The position numbers and the translations under genes are program-made. A stretch of DNA of 64,000 nucleotides, from contig CAJNYU010004415.1 in the NCBI GenBank assembly GCA_905331475.1, forward strand, positions 1-64,000. The letters are read 5' to 3'. The notes below the pieces were generated by a model, which was not told the DNA's origin, made no database searches, and was given only the letters and a program-made list of their open reading frames with translations. The stretch is from Rotaria socialis. Taxonomy: Eukaryota; Rotifera; Eurotatoria; Philodinida; Philodinidae. Position 1 is the first letter of the stretch. The number at the start of each line of letters is the position of its first letter. Shown here piece after piece: positions 1 to 12,633 of the stretch.

Positions 1-1880
1 TATGCCATTAAAATTAAAAGAATCGACTATAATTGATGAAAAATCTTTGATTCCTAACCTGTACTGAAAAAAAATCGATTAAAATCATCAATTTAATCAA
101 AATAAATCATAATTGCTAGATTTTCATCAATTATTTGAGGTTCGAATCGATTATAATCAGGAATATGTTGATTTTTCGCGTAAATTTTTTTACATGGGTA
201 GTCATTCTTAAAGCAGTTCTAAGGAGTACGAATTTAACAGCAGTGTGAGAACAACCAGACTGGATACAGAATACCGCGTAAGAGACCGCACAACTCACAG
301 CGCACTGCTGAGAGCAATAGTTGAGTAGAGACCACGATAGACTATTGAATTGTATCTTCAAATTGGAAGATATTATTTAGCTCAGATGATCCCACACGAC
401 AATGCACGATAACTAGGTAAACGGAACCATTACTCAGCTGATTTAAATTAATTTAATTGCCAGAGTTCAGAAACGTCTGATACAAAAAAAACGACATCAT
501 AAAAGCAATAAATTGGATACCCATCTCTGGAAAGTCTAGAAATCGACAAAGTACTCAAATCTTATCATTTTAAAGGTCTTCAAGCATACCTGTCACAGAT
601 ACGAACGGAAGGTGACAACCAGATACTGGAGCAGAAAGAGCATTCTCTCCGAATCCAACCGAGTTAGATATGTCAAAAACTAGAGCGCTCAAAAAACAAA
701 TATTGAAATACTAACTAAAACAGTCTTCAAACTGCATAGCAGTCGACCTTCAACTATATATATATATATGCGTGTTCGACACTTAGAAGTTCATTCACTC
801 GTCCATGCAGCTACTAATAAAGTGCCTTCAAGATTGCCTGAGACTCTTCAAACTGACCTAGCGATACATGAACACCCTGAAGATCACCAATCTATCCATA
901 TGAGTGAGCATTCAAAGTTCTAACCCCAAATGCGCAACACACCTGTTCATTAAGTCACATGTAGTACTTCACATACTTTTTTTATACCAAAACTTTCTCA
1001 AAATCATTCCAACCCCATTTCTAACATTAATCGATGATAATTGAAAACAAAAATCGACATAGGACTTTGGACTTGCTATATATATTCCTTCAGCAACATT
1101 TATAATCCGTGTCGTACTCTTCATCAGCAGAATATCATCTAATTAAGGTAAATAGAACAAATCACCTTCAAAGATCTTTATTAGTAAAATCATGATTTCG
1201 GGCTTAAATCAAGCTCGAATTGCAGCGTGTCTTCGCGGAAAGATCTTAGAATATGAGCTTCTATCGATCTGAATCTTCTAATCACAGAAATACCCTATAA
1301 CTAAGGTAGTCACAATAAAGATCTCTAATGATCTTCGTAGATCTTTCATATTTGTTTCAGGATGCAGAATCGTGGGTTCTGTTGTGCTTCCGGTTTGTCT
1401 CATCAGTATTCTTTGCTTTTCCGTTTTGGATGTGAAGGTTTCCGCTGGCATTCCTGATTTCCTCCTCCCTGTTCCTCTAGGATCATTCTATGTTCCTTAG
1501 AGTTTTCTATGACTGGATTTGCGAGGAAGCTAAGAGTTTAGGGAACATTTTTTTCCGGGTGGAATACTGCGTTCACTTCCTATTGTTTTTCCTGCAGAAT
1601 CCGGTAGGAAAGACTAGGGAACCGGTGGAAAATCACCGGAAAGAACCCGTTTTCAGACCGGTTCCGGAAGTGTCTAGAGACCCGAATCATCGATCTGGGA
1701 TTTTTCTCCTAAAACTAAGTTTAACATTTAAAAAAGTATTCAGTGATTATTATCAGAATTGTAATGAAGGTTTTTCTCTTTCGTGAATCTTTCTTGACAT
1801 CGGCTATGATATATACAAAGTGCAGGAAAACAATCATGAAGAACACAAATAATAAACGATAGTCCTCGATAATAAGAGAG
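1..1880. other. Gene-free stretch
   Basis: I see no supportable gene. Open frames here are short, lack splice-compatible partners and have no recognisable protein motifs. The stretch contains a short TA microsatellite near 758-770 and a cluster of CCGGT-type short inverted repeats near 1,600-1,690. The motif CATGGGTAGT near 193-202 also occurs at the ends of repeats near 19,240 and 24,590. Confidence 0.5.
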
Positions 1881-2572
1881 GTGTCACATATCCGAAATAT
1901 CGGGCATGCTGGAGATGCCACGGGAGACGCCGACATACAACACTATAACTAACCCAATGAAATACTATGTGTATGTAAAATTCTTTGAGCGCATTCTGCG
2001 TCTCACGCAGAGGCGCCGCATCTCTGGCATCTCCATCTCCAGCATCTCCCGATGAAAAATATTTTTCGATTTCTAGCCTAGACCCCACGTGGAGATGCAC
2101 CTCCATCTTCCCCCTCTTCCCCTTCTTCCAGTAGTGTCGAACTTGAAACTTGAATTCAACTGAAATTTCAAGTATCAAGTTTCAACTTTCAACCTTCAAG
2201 TTTCAGGTTTGACGTTATTCCACTGACACTACTGCTTGCCCGGCACCCACATTATGGGTACATATGTGTGAGTAGACAAGCGTGTCTCCCTTCCCCGGCA
2301 CCCACACCGTTGAAAGTTGAAGTTTCAGTTGAATTCAAGTTTGAAGTTCGACATGTATGTGCGTACAGAGACGGACAAGGTTCGTGAAGAAGATGAAGAG
2401 AGACAGAAGAAAGAGGAAGAGAGGGGCGCATCTCCATATGGGGTCTAGGCTAGAAATCGAAAAATATTTTTNCGGCATCTCTCTGTGGAGATGTGCGAGA
2501 GATGGCGGTTCTGGTGTATCCCGCATCTCCCGTGGCATCTCTGGCATGCCCGATTTGTTGGATATGTGACAC
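1881..2572. mobile_element. Foldback/MITE-like DNA element, 692 bp
   Basis: The two ends are inverted copies of each other: GTGTCACATATCC at the left and GGATATGTGACAC at the right. The similarity continues inward through GGGCATGC..GAGATGCCACGGGAGA. A second inverted pair near 2,050-2,095 and 2,435-2,475 shares TCTAGCCTAGACCCCA, and a third involves the TTGAATTC-rich centre. The whole element could therefore fold into one long hairpin. No transposase ORF is present, so it would be non-autonomous. No convincing target-site duplication was found. The single N at 2,472 lies inside the right arm, as expected if the hairpin was hard to assemble. Confidence 0.7.
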
Positions 2573-3222
2573 TACTGGATAATAATTAGAAAAAGGAGGT
2601 TTTCAATGTTTTCACACAACGAATAGCATTACAATTGACTTGCTCGGGTGATGTACATTACGGTATTGTTTCGATTGCTACAACCATCTGATGATGAAAT
2701 TTCAATACTAACTGATTAAATTTGAGAAAGAGCTGCCGAATGCGAGTGTTTACAGCCGATAGCTGTATATGAAGCGGATGCTATACTTCGATTAAGATGC
2801 TACCAATAAGCAGCAGATGTGCACTGAAAACAGCTAAGATTAAAACAGTTGTTAAAATCCATATTGAATTCATTGCTATTTGTATCAATTCACTTTCAAT
2901 GGGTTTGACGAGCTAACGCATGATTCTGTTCTTCTTATATACTAACATGTTTGCAAAAACAAAAGAAAGCAGCATCGGAATGCAAAGTTAATTTTTTTCT
3001 TTACAAGAAAATTTGAATCAAAGTCACATGAAAATCTAACATACTTAAAAATAGAATATATTCTAAGTCTTTTGTTTTTATATTGTTTTTACTGATGAAA
3101 CTACCAAATAGTTGATATTAAAAAGAATCAATCGTTTTTATTTTCTTGAAGTCGATACATTGGAGATAAAGAGAAGAGACAAATCTTTATTAAAATAAAA
3201 TTGTGAACAAAGAATAACACAT
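2573..3222. other. Intergenic, UBA6 3' flank
   Basis: AT-rich sequence between the foldback element and the UBA6 stop codon. No gene or clear repeat seen. Confidence 0.5.
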
Positions 3223-6200
3223 TTAACTATTGAAATAATAACGAATTGGTGGTGGTGTAGCTTCGCTGTTACCATCTGTTTGAACATCCATATCATTATC
3301 ATCTGGTAAAACAACTAAATCCGAATAAGTTACATTTGCTTTGTGTGAAAGTAAATCATCCATTCTAAAAACACAATGGAAAGAAAACAGAAAATTGATT
3401 CTCAACATAGTGAATAATTTCGTGTTTACTTTCGTTTCAATTGTGATGAAGCTTTCGGCATCCAAGGTGCATAGACAGATTTAACTCCTTCAGAAATCAA
3501 CACTGGTTTAATATCATATTTTTTCTATGATAAAATTAATATTAATAATGATTCTAGAGATCAATCTAAGCTTACTTCGACTTCTGTAATGAAACCTTCC
3601 AAAGTCATGTCAGGATTTCCTTTGATTTCAAAACTTGACCAAATGTTAACATCAAACTTTCTAAAATTGTACCAGAAAATTAAACGAAATTGAAAAACAG
3701 CAGATCTCAAAATGTTAAGTTACCCAATTTTTTGTGTTAAACATGCTAATGGTTCACTAGCGATTAAAAATGGTAGTGCAATATTGATATAAAAATTTCT
3801 ATAGACATCTAATGGAAGATCTTTTATTTGACTTAAACATAATTTCACGAATTCTATTATAATCTATACACAAATATAAACATGAGATTCCAGGCAATAT
3901 CAAATCGGACACTTACAAGACCAGATACAGTTGCTGTTGTCGTTCCAATAGCGGGTACAATACGTCCTGAAAGAAAAAAAGAGCTACTTTTCAAGAATAA
4001 TTATTTTAGTGGATATTACCTGCTATTCGTTTTATTTCATAACGATCACTTGGCTCAAGGCCATACATATAAGCTCTTAAATTCTATAAACGAACAGACA
4101 AGTAATTTACTTTTATATATGACTTAATAAAACATACTGTTGCAGTTGCAATAAAGTCTATTTGATAATCATCATCTTTTTCAAATGGGATAGGTGCAGC
4201 TTCTATAAAATAAAACGATTTTATTTTGTGTTTCTTTATCAGAAATGAAAAATCGACATCATACTAAAGTCTTTTGTTCGTTCTTGTGCAAATTTCCATT
4301 CTTCTGCACTAATATCACCTTCATGTTTGGTCAATAATGGTTTTGTAGCTGTTGGATCAGTTATGATGACCTTTAAGAAAAAGGTAAGATTTCGAATTAG
4401 TTTATCAGTACATATGCATAATTAGAAAAAAGCTCAGCAAACGTAGGCTATACATTGAAAATTAACGTACTTTTTGATTGTAATAAAGTTTTTGCAAAAG
4501 AAACTTTTTTCGTCTATGTAGTGATAATAGTGTAGGCATTCAATGTATAGTATTTAGGAGATGTGTGAAGCGTCAATTTTTCGAAATGCTATGTGGAATA
4601 TAGATTTTATTCGACAATATATTGAAAACTATCAAATCAGTTTGTAAAGGGTAAGTTTTGGATGTTCATTAACAATAGATAACTATGTAAATATAAGCTC
4701 AGTTATTTTTGGAGGATTCTTCTCTCACGTATACACAGAATTTCTCATTGGTACGTATGTCCTATTATTGTTCACAAATAATATCTTTAATATAATTTAT
4801 ATATATTTACTAGGCTAGAATCAACTATTTGAGATTAGTATATAGAATTCAAGTCTATCATTCATTGATATATTTTCTAAGACAATCGAAATTTACTTTA
4901 TTTCTTGGCTGCCATGGTTCAATTTTTGTTTGTAAAATTATATTTTTGTTTGCACCAACATCATTTATTTGCTCGTGCTTTACCTGAATAGATCAAGATG
5001 AAATGTATATTGTGTTTTATTTAAAACAAAAAGGCTATTTACCGAAACGGCATATATCTTAGCCAATATTTTTGCACAAGATAAAACAAAATCATAATGA
5101 CTAAAAATCATGCAAGAAAAAAATGTTTTGCTAACTATACAGACAACAGTAAACTTACAGATTATTATTGATATCGAAATCTATTGGAGTAGGTGCTCGT
5201 TTTGGTAATTTCCAATAGAGTACTAATATATTTATATATTAGAAAGTAATTGCTCGTTTCTTACTAGTAACTTACTTCCTTTATCATCGACCATATCTGC
5301 AGGAAATTTATGTAATAAATCTCGTGCCTAAATTAAAACAATAACAAATATAAAATAGAACTTAAAAAAGAATTGTCAATTCTAGACTTTATTTGAAAAA
5401 TATTTATCAAATTTTTCTCGTGCTGAATTTAAGCAATTATTCCAATTGGTACATTTTCTCTTCATGAATTTATAAATTTTTGGTAAATCATCAATAGTTT
5501 CACCATTATTAATTCGATTCCAAATATTTTCTTGTGACATAATACTATTATATAATGATGGTTTCATAGAAAAAGTACTTTCAAACTAAAAGCAAAGGCG
5601 ATTGTTTCATTTTCTCAAATATTTCTTATGTTAAGTTTACTTTTTCTCTTGCCCATATTGTACAATGTTCAATGTTAGCTGGAAATGATTTAACATTACA
5701 ATATGGAACATCTTTATCAATTGGATCATTCTTTAAAAAAAAACGATTTTAATTGATCTTCTAAGATTAAAAATGTATTGTTACTTGATTTGAATAGGAT
5801 TCTGATTTATAAGGTACAACAACGAATGTATGACCTTTTGAACCCATCGTTCCTGATTCAACTAATGGTTTTTTATTGGTGATACAACGTCTAAATATTT
5901 TACAAGGATTTTATTTTACTAGTTTCTATTTAATGCATACGAATCCATATAACGTCGTGCTTCAATATTATCGAGTGCATTAACAATAATTGTTTGACCA
6001 CCTATGAAAGCGTCCGAACATAAATCATTCGATCCAACACCAACTTAAAAAGAAAAACAAATCATTTAAAAGGAAAAACAAGACGTTTTATTTTTATTTA
6101 ACCTTTTAATGTATACGATTGAATATTAAGTTCTTTATTCATATCACGAGCCGATTGAGCAGCTACAATTGACTTTGGCTGATTTAGATGTTGTTTATGA

Positions 6201-9192
6201 AATAAGAATTGTCGATTTAAATTTGATTTTTCAATGTGATCATGATCTGTTATTGTAATCTAAAGTAAGAAGATGAAAGATAGTCTTTAATTTTAGAGGA
6301 AGAGAAAAATAAAACAGTACCTGCCCACTTCTTCCAACACCTAGTAATGCAAATAATTTTAATAATTCACATCCAATGGCTCCACAACCAACCTTCATTA
6401 AAAAAAAAGAATCAGATATTTCATACTAATTTAAAAAAATGATGTTAAGATAATTACCATAAATAATTGTTGTCTAGCAAGACATTGAACAAGACTGTCT
6501 CCAATACATAATCTTAGTGATTGATATCGATCTGGTGATATTCTGAAAAATATATACTGCATTTATGGGGATTGCTATGTAACTATTTTCATACGATTTT
6601 ATTGCATTATATTCTTTTTCAAAAGAAATTTCTTTGATTAGTTCATAGGCATCAAGATAAAGCTAATGCATAAAAATTAAACCAATGAGAAAACGATAAA
6701 TTTCTTTTTTTAAATTTTATTTTACCCATTGTTGTATTGGAGTAAATTTGCCAGTTATCGATGTTAATACCTGTTGACCAACAAAACCACCCATAGCTGA
6801 ACATATGGGAGCAAACGCACCTTTAGCTGAATAAACGAAGGTTTTGAGAAGAGAACTAAAGTGATTTTCATTTATAACATGCTAGAACACAGCAACAACT
6901 GATAAAACAAACTAATTAAAATTAAATCAAACATACATCTTTCGGCGTTAATTCGGTTAAATGATTTATAGATAAGTTTCTCAAAGTTGTTTCGTCATTT
7001 TCTTGATTCATTTGACTAAGAAAGAAAAAAAGAATACAGTTATTTTTAATAACAAATCAAAATAAATCTTACTTCGGTTCTGGTAATCGTTGATTTAATT
7101 GTTTAAATTCACTAATAGCTAACATTATAGCATGAATATAAACTAAACCAGGCATCTAAACAGAGTTGTTGCTTTTTGTAAGCTCAGTAAAAATCTGTTT
7201 CTTCCTGTTGATTCTCAATTTAAAATACAAGGAAAACTACTTCTCGTATTATTTAGATCAAGATTGCTAAGTTATGTATAGATAAATTTGTTTTTGGCAC
7301 TCTCATACGGTGTTTTCCTGACAAAATGATCTCAGGAGTTAGTCTGTGTACTCAACATTTTAAACTGATATTCGTCGAATTTCAGTCAAAAGGGTAGTAT
7401 AAATTGGATATTTGAACGTAACAGTGAGACTATATAAGAACTTTGGTTTGACTGAAAGTAGTTGCAAATCTTTACAATGCTTTCCTAAAGAGATTTTTGT
7501 GTTGATTCTTACTATGATACTTGTGTTTTTTTAGAAAAGTAACATTGTCATGATGAGATTTTTTTTATTGCACATTAGTTTTGGTGATGCATTTCAACCA
7601 TAATGAGACAATTCAATTTTTCAAATATGTAGTAACAATTTTTTCCGTAACTATATGAGAACTAAAGTCAGAAGCAGTTGGGATCAGTTATTCTATGCTT
7701 TAAAAGTTAACTTAATAAATTTTCACTACAAAATGTATTGTATGAATCATATGCTAAAAGCAATATCATAATCAGTAAATCGATCAACTCTATCTAACCA
7801 TGACCAAAACTATGTTGATTAAAATCTGAATTTTAATCACCTTAATAATATCTTACCTCGCCAGTAACAGTCTTTGTCCAATAATCTGAGCCATCAGTAG
7901 TTAAAATCTTTGGATTATGTATTTGCTCATTCAAACTTTTCTAAATATTAATTCTCTTTATAGTACTTCAAAAAATCATATTGTTTTAACTCTTACGAAA
8001 TCCATTGTACTTTGTTGTTTGACTTCACGTGCAATTCCACCTCGTTTATATTCTCCACCAAGTGATGATATATCACCAATTGAAAATTGATGAATATTAA
8101 TATCTAAAGAGTTCAAACGATGAGATTTGTTTTCTTAATGAAAAAAAAAATGAAACTACAACCTTTGATCTTTCGTTCGCATTGATTCAAATGTTCTAAT
8201 CCGACTAACTCTCGGAATAAAACAATATCTCCATCTTGAAATGGATGCCGTTCATCACCTGCTACTGTAACAATTCCTTCCTAGATAATAATTCAAAATT
8301 TATCTCATACGAAAACTAAAACAAGATATCAATTCTTACTGGTGATACATGATTAATAAACACTTCTTTTAATTGTTCACCATCTTTATCATAAACAGTA
8401 AATGGATCTTGTCCACAATCAACAAAACACCGAGAAAAAACACCATAAACATCAGCCATAATAAACTTAAAACATTGAAAACTCAATGCTTGAATATTTT
8501 AACTTCAACACTTACAATAATATTGTTGACTCGACATAATTCATTCATTTTTTTCATTTCATCAAGATTACATTCAGTTAAAACGACACACTAATTTAAA
8601 CAAAAAGGTTTCATTTATTTTCTTTCGACCATTTTCTATTTACAGTAAATTGTTTAAAATATTCATTTGAACAATCAGAAAGAGATTGTATGGAAACATT
8701 GACTTTAACATAATCATTTAATGCACGTAATTTTTCCAAACTACATTGAGCTCTATGAAAGATATAAAGAAATTCGTAGCGAATTTTATACTAAAAGGAA
8801 TCAGTCGATATATACCGGTTTTTTCCAATATTTTCTTCACTTAAATAGTATTGTGTTGCCAAATCTAGTATACTTGTGTTGATTGTATCTTGTAAAGTTA
8901 CACTCTAAAATATATATTTGATTAATACGATGAGTTTCTGTTGTCTGCGTAAAACATATTTACTTGTACACCAGCTAGAACAATATTTTTAGCTATTTCA
9001 ATACCTAAACCACCAGCATGAACAATCAATACATGATGCTTTCTTAGACGTTTCATAGCATCATCGCCTAATACATATCTTTGACGACTAAAAAAACAAT
9101 AAAAATGAAATGTTCATTAAAGTTTCAAAATGAACGAACTTATATAATTGATCATCGATATCTTCATCAGTCGAACGCATTTCTGTTGTCAT
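3223..9192 (-). CDS. UBA6: Ubiquitin-activating enzyme E1, UBA6-like
   Basis: E1 enzyme that adenylates ubiquitin (UBA6 also takes FAT10 in vertebrates), forms a thioester with it and passes it to E2s in the cytosol. There are many exons, mostly split by 50-70 nt introns; the two longest introns are near 4,380-4,990 and 7,157-7,857. The N-terminus reads [17 protein letters not shown], close to UBA6. The second adenylation half has [20 protein letters not shown], then [18 protein letters not shown]. The catalytic Cys lies in [15 protein letters not shown] (Cys codon 5,698-5,700). The [20 protein letters not shown] block and the ubiquitin-fold end [10 protein letters not shown] are present; this end and the Cys region match UBA6 better than UBA1. 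In the first Rossmann loop the usual GxGGLG reads HAGGLG. The start at 9,192 was chosen because it opens MTTEMRST just before the conserved block. SURF2 ends 116 bp upstream on the same strand. Confidence 0.88.
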
Positions 9193-9221
9193 CTTTGGTT
9201 GTGTTCAATGATTTTGATTAT

Positions 9222-9223
9222 CT
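9222..9223 (-). promoter_or_regulatory. Possible trans-splice acceptor for UBA6
   Basis: On the minus strand TTACACTTTTCAG ends here, 29 nt before the UBA6 start codon and inside the 116-bp gap after SURF2. There is no room for an upstream cis-exon unless it overlaps SURF2. A spliced-leader acceptor is therefore a reasonable inference, not a demonstrated one. Confidence 0.4.
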
Positions 9224-9308
9224 GAAAAGTGTAACCGATGTAATGAAAACGAAACATTTTGTAGTCAACAGTATTATTTTTATCAAAAAAAACAACAAAA
9301 AATAAAGC

Positions 9309-10341
9309 TTAGATAGTAATAGTCATTGTTTTTGTTGATTTAACTAAAACATCACCATTAGTCGTTGTCTCTTCTGATTTTCGAACACGTTTTGAACTTG
9401 GTGCTGCAAGTTTTTTCGGTTTTTTAATCTAAATGATAATATCATACAAAATCATAAAGGTTTTTCAAAATGTTTGTTAGTTACTTGTGAAGCTTCTGCT
9501 TTTCTTTTTGTTCCACTCTTATCATCAGCATCATTTTCTACTGCAGCTGTTCGCGCTTTTACATCACTAGCACGTAAACGACGAAAATCTACGAAAATTC
9601 AAATAGCTTAAATTATAGATTTCAGCAATTTATTAAGTTATACCAGGATATAAATCTGATAGATCATCATCGTCATCGTCGTCAATAACGATTTCATCAT
9701 CGCTTAAATCCACGTAATCATCATTATCATCACCTTCGGCTACTGTTTGTTGTTTCTTCTTTTTTTTACCAACAGAAGTATATTCTATTCCATTCACTTG
9801 ACATTCTTGCCCTAATAAAATTAATTCATAAACTGATCATAGCAGAACAAAAGCAAAACAAAATTGCATTTACATTTAGCATAAGCACGTTTAAATTTTT
9901 TTCCTTCAATATGCTTCATGATGTGATGTGGCTCTTTATTTAGATGACGCCATGTTAATTTGCAAAATAATTGTTTCCTATAAATGATTGAAAAGTATCA
10001 GATTGATTACTGGTTTTGGTTTTTGGATAAAAATCATACTCATGATTCTTTTTAGTACTTGGTTCCAAGAATTCTTTATATTTTTCCAAATCATCACTAT
10101 CAACTTTTTTCTTTAATAATTGTTGATATTTTTTTCCTTGAATATATTTTTCCATGGCATCAACACGAGCTGGCATTTCATGTTGAGTCCAACTGCATTT
10201 AATCTAGTACAATCGAAATTCAATTTCTTTTAAAATAAAATTTAATTTTCTTACGCGATCTTTATCAGGAACTCGTTTTAATGATGGATATGAATTCAAT
10301 AAAGAATCCACAGTTACTGTTGAATTCATATCAATATCCAT
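9309..10341 (-). CDS. SURF2: Surfeit locus protein 2 homologue
   Basis: SURF2 is a conserved animal nuclear/nucleolar protein linked to ribosome biogenesis. Exon 1 (10,341-10,255) encodes MDIDMNSTVTVDSLLNSYPS. Exon 2 (10,203-10,040) has KCSWTQHEMPARVDAMEKYI then QGKKYQQL, matching the SURF2 signature ending RGKKYQRL. Exon 3, from 9,977, continues KQLFCKLTWRHLNKEPHHIM and HIEGKKFKRAY. The next exon gives WQECQVNGIEYTSVGKKKKK. The last part is very acidic (long Asp/Glu run) and then basic (KRKAEASQ, KKPKKL, KRVRKSEE), as in the human protein, and ends TITI-stop. Introns are about 50-65 nt. The start ATG follows the acceptor TTTTAG directly, so a leader or 5'-UTR exon probably lies upstream. Confidence 0.85.
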
Positions 10342-10394
10342 CTAAAATGTATAAATTTAAACATCGGAAAAAATGGAAAATCAATTTTACTAAT

Positions 10395-10765
10395 ACAAAA
10401 ATAGTATGAAATTTTTATTTTTTCTCGTTTTTCTTTAAGTTCTGGTAAATTTTTAAATAAATCACCAACAAATTCATAGTAAATCATGAATAGCATTGCT
10501 GCATCATCATCATCTGTATTGATGGCAACTATAACTAAACTATCTTTAATATCAGTTGTATGCTGACGAGCACCTAATATATCAATAGTAAGATAAAGGT
10601 CGGGTGCAACAATTTTTTCAGCTTATAAATTATTTGCACAATATAGTCAGCATCAACAGCTGTTCGACTAGGAAAAATATTTGTAAAATCATGCAGTAAT
10701 TTGAAACTTCCATTGCGTTTTAATGTACGATCATCAGAGAATATCTGATATAGTTTGAGTATCAA
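10395..10765 (-). pseudogene. ETFA fragment (electron transfer flavoprotein alpha), decayed
   Basis: Translation in two frames recovers the C-terminal FAD-binding part of ETFA. One frame gives NGSFKLLHDF..FPSRTAVDAD. After a frame change near 10,620 the other gives EKIVAPDLYLTIDILGARQH followed by IKDSLVIVAINTDDDDAAML and VGDLFKNLPELKEK. Human ETFA has the same order (SRAAVDAG, GKIVAPELY, KTIVAINKDPEAPIF, VADLFKVVPEM). The frameshift, the altered GAIQHLAG motif and the missing N-terminal domain mark it as non-functional. It lies just upstream of SURF2 on the same strand; read-through of its remnant into the SURF2 5' region cannot be excluded. Confidence 0.72.
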
Positions 10766-11091
10766 GTAAAAGTGGGATTACAGATTCACTAAGTAATCTT
10801 TTAGATACACCAACTAGGAGAATTATTTTTAATATTTAAATTTTGTAGCTGATATGCAGTTTCAATTGACTATCAGTAGATAATCTTAAAATGTGAAAAA
10901 TATAAAAAATAACAAGAACGAGTCATTAATTTTGCCAAACGGAATGGAAAGTGGCGGGAATCTATCATTATCTAGAATTACATACAGTTATATATATATA
11001 TCTTTTTTGATAATCTCGCGCATTTTCAAAAAAGCGTTTTTATTGAAATCATTCGCATTTCTTTTATTTTCTATATCATTTCAATTTTTCT

Positions 11092-11724
11092 ATGGTTCAT
11101 CGACGAAATAGTACTCAATCAAGACATCATTTGTCTATCAAGAAAAATTCACGTCTTAATACCGGAGTAATACAACAAACATCATCGTCATCAACTATTT
11201 CAATGGTTAAACAAAATTCAACAGAAAATCTTGATGATGAAACAAAATTAGCTAAACGTCATTTAACAAAAGAAATGTGGCAACTTGTTTCCATTGCAGT
11301 CAAACGTATGGCCGATGAACTTGTTTCAATTTCTAACAATCAACAAGCAGCAACACGTATACTTAACATAGAACCACCAACGCCAATAATATTCAACAAT
11401 CATCAAACAAAACTTGTTGAATCAAATAGTATTCATCAGCAATCATCATCAACACCGATCATTCAAGAACAAACAATGTCAATCAATTCAGGAGCAGGTG
11501 ATTTACCTTGTATGAAAGAAAATGCGATCATTTTCAAAGAACCTACTAAAAAACGTACATTACCAATTCAAATGTTCGAATCACCTTTACAAATTAAGAA
11601 GAAAGGAATTAGTAATAATGCATCCCGTCGACCAATTAAATCTAAAACACAAAATAAATCATCATCAAAGAAGAATGGAAAAATTAGAACACCACATCTA
11701 CGTAATAATCATAAATTAAAATAA
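11092..11724 (+). CDS. Uncharacterised basic protein, 210 aa
   Basis: Single-exon ORF from ATG to TAA, divergent from SURF2/ETFA remnant. I do not recognise a family. It is rich in Ser, Lys, Gln and Asn. A short likely helix (LTKEMWQLVSIAVKRMADEL, residues about 55-75) is the only ordered-looking part, and the tail is strongly basic (RRPIKSKTQNKSSSKKNGK), suggesting a nucleic-acid or chromatin partner; that is inference. Codon use is like that of neighbouring genes, with little low-complexity slippage, which supports it being real. Upstream sequence lacks a clear acceptor, so the start is the first ATG. Confidence 0.55.
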   Translation: MVHRRNSTQSRHHLSIKKNSRLNTGVIQQTSSSSTISMVKQNSTENLDDETKLAKRHLTKEMWQLVSIAVKRMADELVSISNNQQAATRILNIEPPTPIIFNNHQTKLVESNSIHQQSSSTPIIQEQTMSINSGAGDLPCMKENAIIFKEPTKKRTLPIQMFESPLQIKKKGISNNASRRPIKSKTQNKSSSKKNGKIRTPHLRNNHKLK

Positions 11725-12633
11725 ACTTTCGAATAATTTTCTTTTTCTGAAAACTATGAGTTATTTTATTTCTAATAATAATACTCATGATAAAAAGAAA
11801 TTTGACTCGCATATTTTTACATTTCTCTGTCATGATTCAAACGATAAATCTGATCTTTCGCAATAACTCAGTTTTTTATGCAAATATTTTCAATAGATTA
11901 AAGTTCAAGTGAACTTGTATACTTCATATGATTAACAGCCTTTCTACAAGACTATTTATTAGTTTTTCAAAGGATGTGAATGTGATCCAAGATGCACGCA
12001 AGAGCCCCCTATTAACCATGCATATATCCATGACCAGTGATAATAATGTTGAAATGTTTCATGATATCACCGCAAAAACAAAGTAACTAAATATAGAGGA
12101 TTAGTATATCCTATAGGATCTATTCCATCAAATGAATTTTCACTATTTATATCAATAAGATGCTATTATAAACATGTAAAACAATAACAATATCTATGTT
12201 GAACAAAAACATACATTGATTATTACGGAAATTGTTTCATTCTAGTATTGCACATGAAAAAGAAATCGATCAGTAAAACTAATAAATAAAAATGTAAAAA
12301 TACGAATAGAAGGAAGTTAGCTAGCTGCTGTAGTGGTAGAAATATATGAATTCAAATGAATGAATGAATGATTCTATTTTATGACACATGATTGGTGGGC
12401 GGTCTTTCTCCACTACGTTACAGATGTCGTATCTAGATAGAAAAGGATCAAACCGAAAAAAAAAGAAGTGTTTATTACACTTAACTACTGAAAGAAAGAT
12501 ACGTGATGTATATAATAAATAATCCATTGACTTGATCAGAAGTAATCTAAATGCATTAATAACAAAGCTTATTATTTTTTTGAAGTTATTTTTATGAATC
12601 ATTTCACTGTCCTTTTTCTATGAATTATTTGTT
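11725..12633. other. Intergenic between convergent genes
   Basis: Lies between the 3' end of the 210-aa ORF and the aminopeptidase gene. Only AT-rich sequence and short unsupported frames are visible. Confidence 0.5.

Noticed and set aside
1490-2178. Frames within and beside the foldback element
   Set aside because: They follow the repeat arms on both strands and have no protein-like conservation.
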